Of a stretch of 64,000 nucleotides of DNA, positions 12,098 through 21,744 are shown in pieces. The stretch comes from Ralstonia sp. RRA (GTDB lineage Bacteria > Pseudomonadota > Gammaproteobacteria > Burkholderiales > Burkholderiaceae). A model generated the notes under the pieces. It made no database searches. It was not told the origin of the DNA and saw nothing but the letters and a program-made list of their open reading frames with translations. The stretch is taken from positions 2,976,001 to 3,040,000 of the forward strand of contig NZ_CP146091.1 of the NCBI RefSeq assembly GCF_037023145.1, given 5' to 3'. The position numbers and the translations under genes are program-made. Numbering within the stretch: the first letter of the stretch is position 1; each line of letters opens with the position of its first letter.

Positions 12098-12619
12098 ATG
12101 CGAATCTTTGTTCATCCCGCTCTCAAGACGCCCGTGGCAAAACCGGTCCAGGACTGGCTCTCGGGTGCCGGCTCGGTCGGCCCGCTGATGCAGGCGGCCA
12201 AGCAATTGGCGTCGTTGGAAGCGGAGGTGTTGTCGCTCTTGCCGCCCGGCTTAGGCGGCGGCGTGGCGATCGGCGGCATCAAGAACGATGCGCGCGATAG
12301 CCGGGAAGCGACCTTGGTGTTGCTCGCCGCACATAGCGCGGCTGCGGCGCGCTTACGGCAGGTGGTACCCACCTTGCTGGAGCGTCTGCAGCGCCGGGGA
12401 TCGCAGATTACCGCAATTCGTGTACGGGTACAACCGCAGGGCGGAAATGACAGCTTATGGCCACAAGAGACCGAAAAGCCGCCTAAACGCGCCAAGATGA
12501 CAACAGTTGGGATCAACAGCCTGGCGGCGCTGGCCAACGAATTGCCTGATTCGCCGCTGCGCCAGGCCTTGGCGGAGATGGTTGCGAGGCATGTCCCGCC
12601 GCGCGCGGCACCCAAATGA
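12098..12619 (+). CDS. DUF721 domain protein (DciA-like)
   Basis: Small cytoplasmic protein of 173 residues (MRIFVHPALK start) with the DUF721 fold signature LMQAAKQLASLEAEVLSLLP. Some DUF721 members (DciA) load the replicative helicase, but this one cannot be assigned that role from sequence alone. The C-terminal half is Lys/Arg/Pro rich. It has no ribosome binding site before the ATG; a TACAAT box at 12086-12091 sits only 6 bp upstream, which would fit a leaderless transcript. The gene is flanked by the divergent M23 peptidase and the convergent lpxC, with a shared terminator at its 3' end. Confidence 0.8.
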   Translation: MRIFVHPALKTPVAKPVQDWLSGAGSVGPLMQAAKQLASLEAEVLSLLPPGLGGGVAIGGIKNDARDSREATLVLLAAHSAAAARLRQVVPTLLERLQRRGSQITAIRVRVQPQGGNDSLWPQETEKPPKRAKMTTVGINSLAALANELPDSPLRQALAEMVARHVPPRAAPK

Positions 12620-12645
12620 AAAGCGCCCCGTAGGGCGCTTTTTTC
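12619..12645. terminator. Bidirectional intrinsic terminator between DUF721 gene and lpxC
   Basis: AAAGCGCCC, short loop, GGGCGCTTT followed by a run of T on the plus strand and preceded by a run of A, so it can end transcription from both sides. It lies directly after the DUF721 stop and 24 bp from the lpxC stop. Confidence 0.9.
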
Positions 12646-12668
12646 ATCCTTGCAACTGCGACAACCGA

Positions 12669-13586
12669 TCAGGAAAACGCTGGTTGCAACTGCGGCAGGA
12701 AGGCGCGCGGCGCTTCTTCTACCTTGTCGAACGTGACAATCTCGTAAGCCGTTTCGTCTGCCAGCAGCGCGCGCAGCAGCGCATTGTTCAGGCCGTGGCC
12801 CGACTTGTGCGCCGTGTAGGCGGCGATCAGCGGATGGCCCACCACGTACAAATCCCCAATGGCGTCGAGGATCTTGTGGCGGACAAACTCATCGCCGTAG
12901 CGCAGTTCATCATTGTTCAGCATGCGGTGCTCGTCGAGCACGATGGCGTTGTCGAGACTGCCGCCGCGCGCCAGGCCCACTTCGCGCAGCATCTCGAACT
13001 CATGCGCAAAACCGAAGGTGCGCGCACGGGCGATCTCGCGCGTGTAGCTGGTGTCAGCAAAGTCGATTTCGAAGGTCCGGCCGGTCTTGTCGATGGCCGG
13101 ATGGCGAAACTCGATCGTGAATGCGAGCTTGAAACCGAAGTACGGATCCAGGCGGGCGAGCTTGTCGCCCTCGCGGATTTCCACCGGCTTGGTCACGCGG
13201 ATGAAGCGCTTGGCAGCGCCCTGCTCTTCGATGCCTGCCGATTGCAGCAGGAACACGAACGAGGCCGCGCTGCCGTCCATGATGGGAATCTCTTCCTCAT
13301 CGACGTCGATATACAGGTTATCGATACCCAGGCCGGCGCACGCCGACATCAGGTGCTCGACGGTCGACACGCGGGCGCCGTCCTTCTGCAGCACGGAAGC
13401 CAGGCGGGTATCACCAATGGCGCTGGCGCTGGCGGGAATCTCAACAGCCGGGTCGAGGTCGACACGCGTGAACACGATGCCCGTGCCTGCAGCAGCCGGG
13501 CGCAACGTCAACGTTACCTTGCGGCCCGAGTGCAACCCGATGCCGACGGTCTTGACGACGGACTTGATGGTGCGTTGTTTCAACAT
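12669..13586 (-). CDS. lpxC: UDP-3-O-acyl-N-acetylglucosamine deacetylase LpxC
   Basis: Zinc amidase catalysing the committed step of lipid A synthesis. The start at 13586 ([10 protein letters not shown]) gives 305 residues, the standard length; a longer frame upstream has no homology. Zinc ligands are H78 (in STVEHLM), H237 and D241 (HKILDAIGD), and the general acid/base H264 is in HKSGHGLNN. It is the last gene of the dcw-prx-lpxC series, but a promoter-like pair TTGAAG/TATGCT and a 17-bp palindrome lie upstream, so it probably also has independent control. Confidence 0.97.
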   Translation of the reverse strand: MLKQRTIKSVVKTVGIGLHSGRKVTLTLRPAAAGTGIVFTRVDLDPAVEIPASASAIGDTRLASVLQKDGARVSTVEHLMSACAGLGIDNLYIDVDEEEIPIMDGSAASFVFLLQSAGIEEQGAAKRFIRVTKPVEIREGDKLARLDPYFGFKLAFTIEFRHPAIDKTGRTFEIDFADTSYTREIARARTFGFAHEFEMLREVGLARGGSLDNAIVLDEHRMLNNDELRYGDEFVRHKILDAIGDLYVVGHPLIAAYTAHKSGHGLNNALLRALLADETAYEIVTFDKVEEAPRAFLPQLQPAFS

Positions 13587-13627
13587 GGCCGCCCTCAACT
13601 CACGAAATGCTTTGCGATTGTTTTTAT

Positions 13628-13644
13628 CTATGCGGTCCGCATAG
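13628..13644. promoter_or_regulatory. 17-bp perfect palindrome in the lpxC leader
   Basis: CTATGCGG-T-CCGCATAG, 42 bp before the lpxC start and just downstream of the candidate promoter. It could be a repressor operator or an mRNA hairpin. Confidence 0.55.
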
Positions 13645-13656
13645 GTGATAACCCTA

Positions 13657-13686
13657 AGCATACCATTTTCACACCCCTGCCTTCAA
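13657..13686 (-). promoter_or_regulatory. Candidate sigma70 promoter of lpxC
   Basis: On the minus strand TTGAAG (13681-13686) and TATGCT (13657-13662) are separated by 18 bp, each matching 4 of 6 consensus bases. Predicted start near 13650, giving a 5' UTR of about 65 nt. Confidence 0.45.
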
Positions 13687-13832
13687 AACGACTTTTGTAT
13701 CGGGATGTTAGGGGTGCACACACTCTGCTCAACCTTAGCGCACGCAGATTTGGCGCCACTGTCTCGTCAGCCTTGAGACGGGGCGGGATGGCGGGCGGTA
13801 CTCCGCCATTTGGGGGAAGTTCCGGCGTGGCG

Positions 13833-14333
13833 TCAGAGTATCGCCAGGATCGATTCGGCGCTGCTAACGACGAACTGCCCGGGCGCCTCCACCTGTAGCG
13901 CTGTTACCACACCGTCTTTCACGACCATCGCGTAGCGCTGCGAACGCACGCCCATGCCGCGCTTGGAGAGATCCTGGTCGAGGCCGAGCTTGCTCGTGAA
14001 CTCGGCGCTGCCGTCACCCAACATGCGGACCTTGCCTTCGCTGCCCTGCGTGCGTGCCCATGCGCCCATCACGAACGCATCGTTGACGGACACACACCAG
14101 ATCTCGTCAACGCCCTTGGCACGCAGCGCGTCGTAGTTCGCCACATAGCCGGGAACATGCCGCGCCGAACAGGTCGGCGTAAAGGCGCCGGGCAGGCCAA
14201 AGATAACGACCGTCTTGCCTTCTGCCAGGTGCTCGACCGAGAAGGCGTTGGGTCCGAGCGTGCAGCCGTCCTTTTCCACTTCAAAGAACTCGTACAGCGT
14301 TGCGTCGGGAAGTGGTTGACCAGGCTGGATCAT
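13833..14333 (-). CDS. Peroxiredoxin (thiol peroxidase, Prx5-like)
   Basis: Thiol-dependent peroxidase that reduces peroxides. From the ATG at 14333 (MIQPGQPLPD) it has 166 residues. The peroxidatic cysteine is C55 in PGAFTPTCSARH, and the Prx5/AhpE-type segment WCVSVNDAFVMGAW follows. Other cysteines are C24 and the C of IWCVSV. It stands between ftsZ and lpxC on the same strand, a place occupied in related genomes too, but separated from ftsZ by 347 bp with two strong foldbacks, so read-through from the dcw operon may be limited. Confidence 0.93.
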   Translation of the reverse strand: MIQPGQPLPDATLYEFFEVEKDGCTLGPNAFSVEHLAEGKTVVIFGLPGAFTPTCSARHVPGYVANYDALRAKGVDEIWCVSVNDAFVMGAWARTQGSEGKVRMLGDGSAEFTSKLGLDQDLSKRGMGVRSQRYAMVVKDGVVTALQVEAPGQFVVSSAESILAIL

Positions 14334-14378
14334 GATGGTGATGAATCGTTGCGCACCGATACCGCGATCATAGAACGA

Positions 14379-14411
14379 GACCGCCCGCGTGAGGGAATCA
14401 CGCGGGCGGTC
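14379..14411 (-). terminator. 14-bp perfect stem-loop between ftsZ and the peroxiredoxin gene
   Basis: GACCGCCCGCGTGA and its exact complement flank a 5-nt loop (GGGAA), 46 bp upstream of the peroxiredoxin start. There is no clean U tract on the minus strand (CTCGTTCT follows), so it may be a terminator variant, attenuator or RNA processing signal. Confidence 0.55.
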
Positions 14412-14469
14412 TTGGGAGACAACCACATCAGGAACACGGCACCACATGCGACACGACGAACGGGCACAC

Positions 14470-14526
14470 CCGCCGGGCGGGCTGAACCCTTCCGGGGAGG
14501 CGGCCAGAGGCCAGCCCGCCCGGCGG
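14470..14526. repeat. 15-bp perfect inverted repeat downstream of ftsZ
   Basis: CCGCCGGGCGGGCTG (14470-14484) and its exact complement (14512-14526), separated by 27 nt. Together with the 14-bp stem at 14379 it fills the 347-bp gap between ftsZ and the peroxiredoxin gene, in which I see no gene. Confidence 0.55.
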
Positions 14527-14680
14527 CAACGACTGCGTCCTATTCGTCTACTGCTGTCGCGCGCTGTCGACTGTTCAGCGGCAGACCATCACACAACGGC
14601 GGTCACGGGAGGGGAGCCGTGAGCCGCACGCGGCGTGGGGTGCCACCGGCAGCCGGACGTGCGCGGGCGCTTTGCCTGAC

Positions 14681-15883
14681 TCAGTCCGCCTGCTTGCGCA
14701 GGAATGCCGGAATGTCGTACGTGTCGACGCCCTTTTCCTGCAGTGCTGCCACGTGCGCCGATGCCGACTCACGCGAGCTGCGCCACACGGCCGGGGTGTC
14801 GAAGCTGCTGTAGTCCGGCGCGGCCGCCACCGAATGACCCATGGCGCCACCGCCAAAGGCCACCGGCTGGTTGTCGGTACCGGTCTTCAGCAGCGTCATC
14901 GTCTGTTGCTGTTGTTGCTTGTTGCGTGCAGCGCGGCCCAGGCCCGTGGCCACCACGGTCACGCGCAGTGCGTCGCCCATGGCATCGTCGTAGACCGTAC
15001 CGAAGATGACGGTAGCGTCTTCCGCGGCATAGCTGCGGATGGTGTTCATCACTTCCTTGGTCTCAGACAGCTTGAGCGAGCGGCTGGCCGTGATGTTGAC
15101 CAGCACGCCGCGTGCGCCCGACAGGTCCACGCCTTCCAGCAGCGGGCTTGCCACAGCTTGCTCGGCGGCCAGGCGTGCACGGTCGACGCCGGACACGGTG
15201 GCCGTGCCCATCATCGCCTTGCCTTGTTCGCCCATCACGGTCTTCACGTCTTCAAAGTCGACGTTCACCAGACCATCGACGTTGATGATTTCTGCAATAC
15301 CGGCCACAGCGTTGTGCAGCACGTCGTCGGCGCACTGGAAGCACTTGTCCATCTCGGCGTCGTCGCCCATGACTTCGAAGAGCTTTTCGTTGAGCACGAC
15401 GATCAGCGAATCGACGTTGCCTTCCAGATCATTCGCGCCGGCTTCGCCCATCTTGGCGCGGCGTGCGCCTTCGAAGTCGAACGGCTTGGAGACCACGCCC
15501 ACGGTCAGGATGCCCATTTCCTTGGCGATCTGTGCGACCACCGGAGCGGCGCCCGTGCCCGTGCCACCGCCCATACCGGCGGTGATGAAGACCATGTGCG
15601 CGCCGCGCAGTGCGTCGGCGATCTGCTCACGGGCTTCTTCTGCGCAGTGCTTGCCGACTTCCGGCTTGGCGCCCGCGCCCAGACCCGTGCTGCCCAGTTG
15701 CAGCACGCGCGAGGCGGTCGAGCGCTTGAGCGCTTGCGCATCGGTGTTCATGCAGATGAATTCCACGCCTTGCACGCCGCGGCTGATCATGTGCTGCACG
15801 GCGTTACCGCCCGCGCCGCCGACGCCGACCACCTTGATGATGGTGCCGTCCTGCATTTCCGTTTCAATCATGTCGAAGTCCAT
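14681..15883 (-). CDS. ftsZ: Cell division GTPase FtsZ
   Basis: Tubulin homologue that polymerises into the division ring. The 400-residue protein has the GTPase motif GGGTGTG at 105-111, the nucleotide-binding VVGVGGAGGNAV at 18-29, and a T7-loop region (NVDFEDVKTVM). A variable linker contains a run of five glutamines (NKQQQQQT), and the conserved C-terminal peptide DTYDIPAFLRKQAD binds FtsA, ZipA or ZapD-type partners. It lies 152 bp after ftsA; the gap carries an imperfect stem-loop at 15980-16007, so ftsZ may have its own promoter or processed transcript. Confidence 0.98.
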   Translation of the reverse strand: MDFDMIETEMQDGTIIKVVGVGGAGGNAVQHMISRGVQGVEFICMNTDAQALKRSTASRVLQLGSTGLGAGAKPEVGKHCAEEAREQIADALRGAHMVFITAGMGGGTGTGAAPVVAQIAKEMGILTVGVVSKPFDFEGARRAKMGEAGANDLEGNVDSLIVVLNEKLFEVMGDDAEMDKCFQCADDVLHNAVAGIAEIINVDGLVNVDFEDVKTVMGEQGKAMMGTATVSGVDRARLAAEQAVASPLLEGVDLSGARGVLVNITASRSLKLSETKEVMNTIRSYAAEDATVIFGTVYDDAMGDALRVTVVATGLGRAARNKQQQQQTMTLLKTGTDNQPVAFGGGAMGHSVAAAPDYSSFDTPAVWRSSRESASAHVAALQEKGVDTYDIPAFLRKQAD

Positions 15884-15979
15884 CGTTGCCTCCAGAAGTG
15901 ATCAGTCCCAGACGATGCAGCCTCCCCGCCGCAACCCCTGGTTCCTGAACAAAAAACATCAAAACAAGAAACTCAACTT

Positions 15980-16007
15980 GCTCCCGTGTGTGAACACATC
16001 GGGGAGC
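15980..16007 (-). other. Imperfect stem-loop in the ftsA-ftsZ gap
   Basis: GCTCCC and GGGAGC bracket an inner TGTGT/ACACA pair. On the minus strand it is followed, after about 20 nt, by a T-rich stretch reaching towards ftsZ. Possible partial attenuator or RNase processing site. Confidence 0.35.
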
Positions 16008-16035
16008 GCATCGCCAATCCTCAGCACACGCGTGC

Positions 16036-17268
16036 TTAGAAATTGCCGATGAACCATTCCTTCATGCGCGTCCAGATCTGCTTGGCCGATCCGGACTGCA
16101 CCACCACCTTGCGCCCGCGCATGCGTTGCACCCGGCCTTCCTGCAGCAGGCCCATCACCGTGGCGTAACGCGGGCTCTTCACCACCTCGTGCAGGTTGCC
16201 GCGGTACTCGGGCACACCTACCCGCACGGGCTTCAAGAACATGTCTTCACCCAGTTCAACCATGCCGGGCATCATGGCGGTGCCACCGGTGAGGACCACG
16301 CCGCTGGAGAGCAGTTCCTCGTAACCGGATTCGCGCACCACCTGGTGCACGAGCGAGAACAACTCTTCCACGCGCGGCTCGATCACAGCGGCCAGCGCCT
16401 GACGCGAGAGCGTGCGCGGGCCGCGGTCGCCCACGCCCGGCACGTCGATCATCTCGTCCGGATCGGCCAGCACCTGCTTGGCGATGCCGTACTGGACCTT
16501 GATGTCCTCGGCGTCCGGCGTCGGCGTGCGCAGAGCCATGGCGACGTCATTGGTGATCTGGTCGCCGGCGATGGGGATCACAGCCGTATGGCGGATCGCG
16601 CCTTCGCTGAAGATGGCGATGTCGGTCGTGCCGCTGCCGATGTCGACCAGCACCACGCCGAGTTCCTTTTCGTCTTCCGTCAGCACAGCCAGGCTCGACG
16701 CCAGCGGTTGCAGGATCAGGTCGTGCACCTCAAGCCCGCAGCGGCGCACACACTTGACGATGTTCTGCGCCGCGCTCACCGCGCCGGTCACGATGTGCAC
16801 CTTCACCTCGAGGCGGATGCCGCTCATGCCGATCGGCTCGCGCACGTCTTCCTGACCGTCGATGATGAATTCCTGCGTGAGGATGTGCAGGATCTGCTGA
16901 TCGGTCGGGATGTTGACGGCCTTGGCGGTCTCGATCACGCGGGCCACATCGGTGGAGGTGACTTCCTTGTCCTTGATCGCCACCATGCCGCTCGAATTGA
17001 AGCTGCGGATGTGGCTGCCGGCGATGCCCGTGAACACCTCGCCGATCTTGCAGTCAGCCATCAGCTCCGCTTCTTCGAGCGCTTTCTGGATCGACTGGAC
17101 GGTCGCCTCGATATTGACGACCACGCCCTTCTTCAGCCCCTTCGATTCGGTCTGGCCCATGCCGATGACCTCGTAGGCGCCGTCGGGGCGCAGTTCGGCC
17201 ACCACCGCCACTACCTTGGAGGTGCCGATGTCCAGCCCGACCAGAAGATCCTTGTATTCCTTGCTCAT
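16036..17268 (-). CDS. ftsA: Cell division protein FtsA
   Basis: Actin-like ATPase that tethers FtsZ to the inner membrane. The 410-residue length is typical. The N-terminal phosphate-1 motif (LLVGLDIGTSKVVAVVAE), the phosphate-2 region (VVLVDIGSGTTDIAIF) and the adenosine motif (VVLTGGTAMMPGM) are all present, and a C-terminal amphipathic membrane-targeting peptide (IWTRMKEWFIGNF) ends the protein. The ATG overlaps the ftsQ stop as ATGA, consistent with translational coupling. Confidence 0.97.
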   Translation of the reverse strand: MSKEYKDLLVGLDIGTSKVVAVVAELRPDGAYEVIGMGQTESKGLKKGVVVNIEATVQSIQKALEEAELMADCKIGEVFTGIAGSHIRSFNSSGMVAIKDKEVTSTDVARVIETAKAVNIPTDQQILHILTQEFIIDGQEDVREPIGMSGIRLEVKVHIVTGAVSAAQNIVKCVRRCGLEVHDLILQPLASSLAVLTEDEKELGVVLVDIGSGTTDIAIFSEGAIRHTAVIPIAGDQITNDVAMALRTPTPDAEDIKVQYGIAKQVLADPDEMIDVPGVGDRGPRTLSRQALAAVIEPRVEELFSLVHQVVRESGYEELLSSGVVLTGGTAMMPGMVELGEDMFLKPVRVGVPEYRGNLHEVVKSPRYATVMGLLQEGRVQRMRGRKVVVQSGSAKQIWTRMKEWFIGNF

Positions 17269-18176
17269 CGCGTTTTCTCTGTGCTTCGCGTTGCTTTGTT
17301 GTTGGCCACCGGCTTACCCCCCAGCGTGGCTTTCGGCTTTGCGGCACTGCTGGTGCCATTCGTGGTGCCGGGCAACTTGCCCCCCTTGGCCAGCACCGCA
17401 GCCTGCGCATCGGTCAGGAAGCGCACACCCGCCGCCCGAACCGCGAACCCGTTGGGGTAACGCAGATCGGCGTATTCAATCTGACCGCCCCAGCGCTGCG
17501 TTACCTGCGGCCACGCACGCACAAAGCGGCGGGCACGCGCGGCCAGCGCGGTGCGATCGTCATCATTCAACTCGCGGCCAAACTCGACGACCGTGCCGTT
17601 GGACAACCGCGCGCGCCACGCGTAGCGGTCGGTGAGCGTCACGCTCACGGGCTCGGTGTTCATCGGCTTGAACCACTCGGTCATGGTTTCCAGCTTGTCG
17701 ACCACTTCCTGCTCGGTACCGTCGGGGCCGGCCAGGGCCACCAGATCAGCGTCGTCTTCCGCCTCGGCCAGGTTGGCAACGAAGACCTCGCCGTACGTGT
17801 TGACCAGCTTGCCGGAGTCGTTGCCGCCCCACGTGCCCAGCGCCTCATGCTCCTGCACTTCTACCAGTAGCCCGTTGGGCCACACGCGGCGCACGCTGGC
17901 GTGGCGCACCCAGGGCACGGATTCGAAGGCCTGACGCGCGTCGTCCAGGTTCAGCGTGAAGAAGTTGCCGCGCAGCTTGACCAACGCGTTGGCGCGAAGG
18001 CTCGGCGCGTTCACGTGGCGCATTTCGCTACCCGCCATCGGCATCACGCGGACCTGCTGCAACTGGAACATCGGACGCTGCATCAGCCAGACCGCCCCCA
18101 CACCCAAGCCGCCAAGCGCGAGCAGTGCATACAGCGCACTCGCGACGGCGTTGAGGAGACGGGTGTTGTGCCACAT
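17265..18176 (-). CDS. ftsQ: Cell division protein FtsQ
   Basis: Bitopic membrane protein linking early and late divisome components via FtsB/FtsL. It has 303 residues: a short cytoplasmic N-terminus, a transmembrane helix about 12-32 (ASALYALLALGGLGVGAVWL), a POTRA domain from about 38 (FQLQQVRVMPM) and the beta domain. The last ~45 residues are Lys/Thr/Ala-rich and probably disordered, making it somewhat longer than the E. coli protein. It lies between ddlB and ftsA, the standard order. Confidence 0.94.
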   Translation of the reverse strand: MWHNTRLLNAVASALYALLALGGLGVGAVWLMQRPMFQLQQVRVMPMAGSEMRHVNAPSLRANALVKLRGNFFTLNLDDARQAFESVPWVRHASVRRVWPNGLLVEVQEHEALGTWGGNDSGKLVNTYGEVFVANLAEAEDDADLVALAGPDGTEQEVVDKLETMTEWFKPMNTEPVSVTLTDRYAWRARLSNGTVVEFGRELNDDDRTALAARARRFVRAWPQVTQRWGGQIEYADLRYPNGFAVRAAGVRFLTDAQAAVLAKGGKLPGTTNGTSSAAKPKATLGGKPVANNKATRSTEKTR

Positions 18177-18199
18177 AACGTTGTGCTGGCCGGTTCGGC

Positions 18200-19195
18200 T
18201 TACTCAGGTTTCCAATCGGTGCTTGCGTGCAGCTCCAGCGACGCGCTCGCCGCCAGTTGCAACACGAAATCTTCGTAGCTGATGCCCGCAGCGCGCGCGC
18301 CCATCGGCACCAGCGAATGGCCGGTCATGCCCGGCGACGTATTCATCTCCAGCAGGAACGGCGCGTTGTCAGACTTGCGCAGCATGATGTCGGCGCGGCC
18401 CCAGCCACGGCAGCCCAGCCCGCGATACGCCTGCACCACCAGCGACTGCACCTTGGCGGCCACGTCAGCCGGAATCGGTGCCGGGCACTCGTAGCGCGTG
18501 TCGTCGGTGAAGTACTTGTTCTGGTAGTCGTAGTTGGCCTGCGGCGCGACGATGCGGATGAGCGGCAACGCAGTCGCGCTCTCGCCTTCGCCGATCACGG
18601 GGCAGGTCAGTTCGTCGCCGTCGATGAACTGTTCGGCCATCACGTCGCGGTCCAGGCGCGCGGCCTTTTCGTAGGCGGCGGGCAACTCGGCAGCGCTCGT
18701 CACTTTGGTCAGGCCAATCGACGAACCTTCACGCGCCGGCTTGACGATCAGCGGCAGGCCCAGGCGGTCGGCCACGGCTTGCCAGTCGGCACCGGCGTGC
18801 AGCATCACGAAGTCGGGCGTGGGCAGGCCATGCGTTTGCCATTGACGCTTGGTGGCTTCCTTGTCCATTGCCAGCGCAGACGCGAGTACGCCACTACCGG
18901 TGTACGGAATGCCGAACTGCTCGAGCAGCCCCTGGATCGTGCCGTCTTCGCCAAAGCGGCCATGCAGGGAGATCACCACGCGATCAAAACCTTGCGTGGC
19001 CAAATCGGCTACCGGCTGCACACCCGGGTCAAACGGATGCGCATCCACGCCGCGCGAACGCAGCGCAGCCAGCACGCCGTTGCCCGACAACAAGGAAATC
19101 TCCCGCTCAGCCGAGCGCCCCCCCAGCAGCACGCCAACCTTGCCGAGGGACTTCGGATCAATCGTCGGATGCGGAACGAACGGACCGGTGCTCAT
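18200..19195 (-). CDS. ddlB: D-alanine--D-alanine ligase B
   Basis: ATP-grasp ligase that makes the D-Ala-D-Ala dipeptide for peptidoglycan. The 331 residues include the N-terminal [19 protein letters not shown] motif, the ATP-grasp segment [20 protein letters not shown], and the C-terminal metal-binding region [18 protein letters not shown]. The start overlaps the murC stop as ATGA; ftsQ follows after 23 bp. Confidence 0.97.
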   Translation of the reverse strand: MSTGPFVPHPTIDPKSLGKVGVLLGGRSAEREISLLSGNGVLAALRSRGVDAHPFDPGVQPVADLATQGFDRVVISLHGRFGEDGTIQGLLEQFGIPYTGSGVLASALAMDKEATKRQWQTHGLPTPDFVMLHAGADWQAVADRLGLPLIVKPAREGSSIGLTKVTSAAELPAAYEKAARLDRDVMAEQFIDGDELTCPVIGEGESATALPLIRIVAPQANYDYQNKYFTDDTRYECPAPIPADVAAKVQSLVVQAYRGLGCRGWGRADIMLRKSDNAPFLLEMNTSPGMTGHSLVPMGARAAGISYEDFVLQLAASASLELHASTDWKPE

Positions 19196-20643
19196 GCTGC
19201 CGCGCCTCCATTCAGATCGACCACATTCGAGGCACGTACCTCGGCCTGCCGCGCAACCACCTGGCCCGGCACTTGCCCGATCGTCCCTGCACCCATGGTG
19301 ATGACCACGTCGTTGTCCTGCGCCGCATCCAGAATGGCTTGCGGCATGTCTTCAATCTGTTCCACGAACACCGGCTCGATCTTGTTGGCCACGCGCAGCG
19401 CGCGGGTGAGCGCACGACCGTCGGCCGCCACGATGGGCGGTTCGCCTGCGGCGTACACCTCGGCCAGCAGCAGTGCGTCGACGGTGCCGAGCACCTTCAC
19501 GAAATCTTCAAAGCAATCGCGCGTGCGGGTGTAGCGGTGCGGCTGGAAGGCCAGCACGAGGCGGCGATCCGGGAATGCACCACGGGCGGCAGCCAGCGTG
19601 GCGGCCATCTCGACCGGGTGGTGGCCGTAGTCGTCGATGAGCGTGAAGCGGCCCTTGCCGTCGGCGGTCGGCACTTCACCGTAGCGCTGGAAGCGGCGGC
19701 CCACGCCGTTGAATTCGGCCAGCGCCTTGACGATGGCCTCGTCCGGCACTTCCAGCTCGGTGGCGATGGCGATGGCGGCCAGCGCGTTCTGCACGTTGTG
19801 CAGGCCCGGCAGGTTCAACGTGATCGACAGCGGCGGCTCGGCGTGGCCGTTGAGCTGACGGATGACGGTGAATTCCATGCGGCCATCCACGGCGCGAGTA
19901 TTGACGGCGCGCACCTGCGCATCTTCGGCAAAGCCATAGCGCACCACTGGCTTGGACACGAACGGCAGGATCTCGCGCACGTTCGGGTCATCCACGCACA
20001 ACACGGCAATGCCGTAGAACGGCAGGCGCTGCGTGAACTCGATGAAGGCCTGCTTCAGGCGCGAGAAATCGTGCCCGTAGGTCTCCATGTGATCGGCATC
20101 GATGTTGGTGATGACTTCGATCACGGGGAACAGGTTAAGGAACGACGCGTCGGACTCGTCCGCCTCGGCGACGATGAAGTCGCCCGTGCCCAGCCGCGCG
20201 TTGGCGCCAGCGGAGTTCAGGCGACCACCGATCACGAAGGTCGGGTCCAGGCCGCCTTCGGCCAGTACAGAGGCGACCAGGCTGGTGGTCGTCGTCTTGC
20301 CGTGCGTGCCGGCAATGGCGATGCCCTGCTTGAGGCGCATCAGCTCGGCCAGCATCACCGCGCGCGGCACGATGGGGATGCGCTTGGCGCGCGCGGCCAG
20401 CACTTCCGGGTTGTCACCGCGCACGGCGGTGGAGACCACCACCGCGTTGGCGCCGATCACATGTTCCGGCGCATGGCCCTGCATGACGGTCGCGCCCAGC
20501 GAGGCGAGGCGCTGCGTCGCCGCGCTCGTTCCCAAGTCCGAGCCCGTCACGCGGTAGCCCAGATTCAGCAGCACCTCGGCGATGCCGCTCATGCCGGCGC
20601 CGCCGATGCCCACGAAATGGATGTTCTTAACGATGTGCTTCAT
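19192..20643 (-). CDS. murC: UDP-N-acetylmuramate--L-alanine ligase MurC
   Basis: Adds L-alanine to UDP-MurNAc, the first of the cytoplasmic Mur ligase steps. 483 residues, normal for the family. The UDP-binding N-terminus is [17 protein letters not shown], the ATP-binding loop is [13 protein letters not shown] near 110-122, and the conserved [10 protein letters not shown] and [16 protein letters not shown] region ([14 protein letters not shown]) are visible. It follows murG after 15 bp. Confidence 0.97.
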   Translation of the reverse strand: MKHIVKNIHFVGIGGAGMSGIAEVLLNLGYRVTGSDLGTSAATQRLASLGATVMQGHAPEHVIGANAVVVSTAVRGDNPEVLAARAKRIPIVPRAVMLAELMRLKQGIAIAGTHGKTTTTSLVASVLAEGGLDPTFVIGGRLNSAGANARLGTGDFIVAEADESDASFLNLFPVIEVITNIDADHMETYGHDFSRLKQAFIEFTQRLPFYGIAVLCVDDPNVREILPFVSKPVVRYGFAEDAQVRAVNTRAVDGRMEFTVIRQLNGHAEPPLSITLNLPGLHNVQNALAAIAIATELEVPDEAIVKALAEFNGVGRRFQRYGEVPTADGKGRFTLIDDYGHHPVEMAATLAAARGAFPDRRLVLAFQPHRYTRTRDCFEDFVKVLGTVDALLLAEVYAAGEPPIVAADGRALTRALRVANKIEPVFVEQIEDMPQAILDAAQDNDVVITMGAGTIGQVPGQVVARQAEVRASNVVDLNGGAAA

Positions 20644-20658
20644 CAGTCGATTCCTTCC

Positions 20659-21744
20659 CTATGCCCGTGCCACCGCAACACACACGTCGGCGACACGCTC
20701 GGCCGCTTCCGGCCTTGCCTGTTCACGTGCTTTAGCCGCCATATCGGCCAATTGCGCACGCGTCAGGGACGCGAGTGTATCTGCCAGCGAGGCCGGACCC
20801 AGTTCCGGCTGAGGCACCAACAAGGCCGCGCCGCGTTCGGACAGAAAGCGCGCGTTGGTGGTCTGGTGGTCGTCCACCGCATGCGGGAACGGCACGAACA
20901 ACGCCGCGACACCCGCCGCAGCCACTTCAGAAACAGTCATTGCACCGGCGCGGCAGATCACGAGATCGGCACGCGCATAGGCAGCAGCCATGTCGTCGAT
21001 GAAGGGCACGGCCTGCGCGTGCGTGTCATCAATGCCGGCGGCGGTGTAGTTGGCGCGCAGCATGTCGATCTGCTTGGCGCCGGCTTGGTGAATGACGATC
21101 GGGCGCGTGTCGGCGGGCAACAGCGCCAACGCCTTGGGCACCACGTCGTTGAGTGCGGCCGCACCCAGGCTGCCGCCCACCACCAGCACGCGCAGCGGGC
21201 CGGTGCGCTCCGCATAGCGCGCTTGCGGCGACGGCAGCGTCGCCAGATCCGCGCGGATCGGGTTGCCGACCCACTCGGCGCCGGCCAGCGCATTCGGGAA
21301 TGCACACAGCACACGATCTGCCACGCGCGCGAGCACGCGATTGGCGAGGCCGGCAATCGAATTCTGTTCGTGCAGCACCAGCGGGCGGCCCAGCAGCACA
21401 CTCATCATGCCGCCCGGGAAGGTGATGTAGCCGCCCATGCCCAGCACGACGTTCGGACGTACACGGCGCACGACGCCCAGGCTTTGCCAGAACGCCCGCA
21501 GCAGATTCAGCGGCAGCAGGAACTTGGTGACGAGGCCCTTGCCGCGCAAGCCACCAAACTGCACCGATTCCAGCGGAAAACCGTGCTTGGGCACGAGTTG
21601 GCCTTCCATGCCGTTTGCATTGCCGAGCCACACCACCTTCCAGCCACGCGCGGCCAGCAGCTTGGCCACCGACAACGCGGGGAAGATGTGGCCGCCCGTA
21701 CCGCCGGCCATGACGAGAAGGGTGCGCGGCGCGTTGGCCGTCAT
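20659..21744 (-). CDS. murG: Undecaprenyl-PP-MurNAc-pentapeptide N-acetylglucosaminyltransferase MurG
   Basis: Peripheral inner-membrane enzyme converting lipid I to lipid II. The ATG at 21744 overlaps the ftsW stop as ATGA and gives 361 residues. The longer frame to 22221 lies antisense-like within ftsW and is not used. Diagnostic segments are the glycine-rich [44 protein letters not shown] and [16 protein letters not shown]. Confidence 0.96.
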   Translation of the reverse strand: MTANAPRTLLVMAGGTGGHIFPALSVAKLLAARGWKVVWLGNANGMEGQLVPKHGFPLESVQFGGLRGKGLVTKFLLPLNLLRAFWQSLGVVRRVRPNVVLGMGGYITFPGGMMSVLLGRPLVLHEQNSIAGLANRVLARVADRVLCAFPNALAGAEWVGNPIRADLATLPSPQARYAERTGPLRVLVVGGSLGAAALNDVVPKALALLPADTRPIVIHQAGAKQIDMLRANYTAAGIDDTHAQAVPFIDDMAAAYARADLVICRAGAMTVSEVAAAGVAALFVPFPHAVDDHQTTNARFLSERGAALLVPQPELGPASLADTLASLTRAQLADMAAKAREQARPEAAERVADVCVAVARA

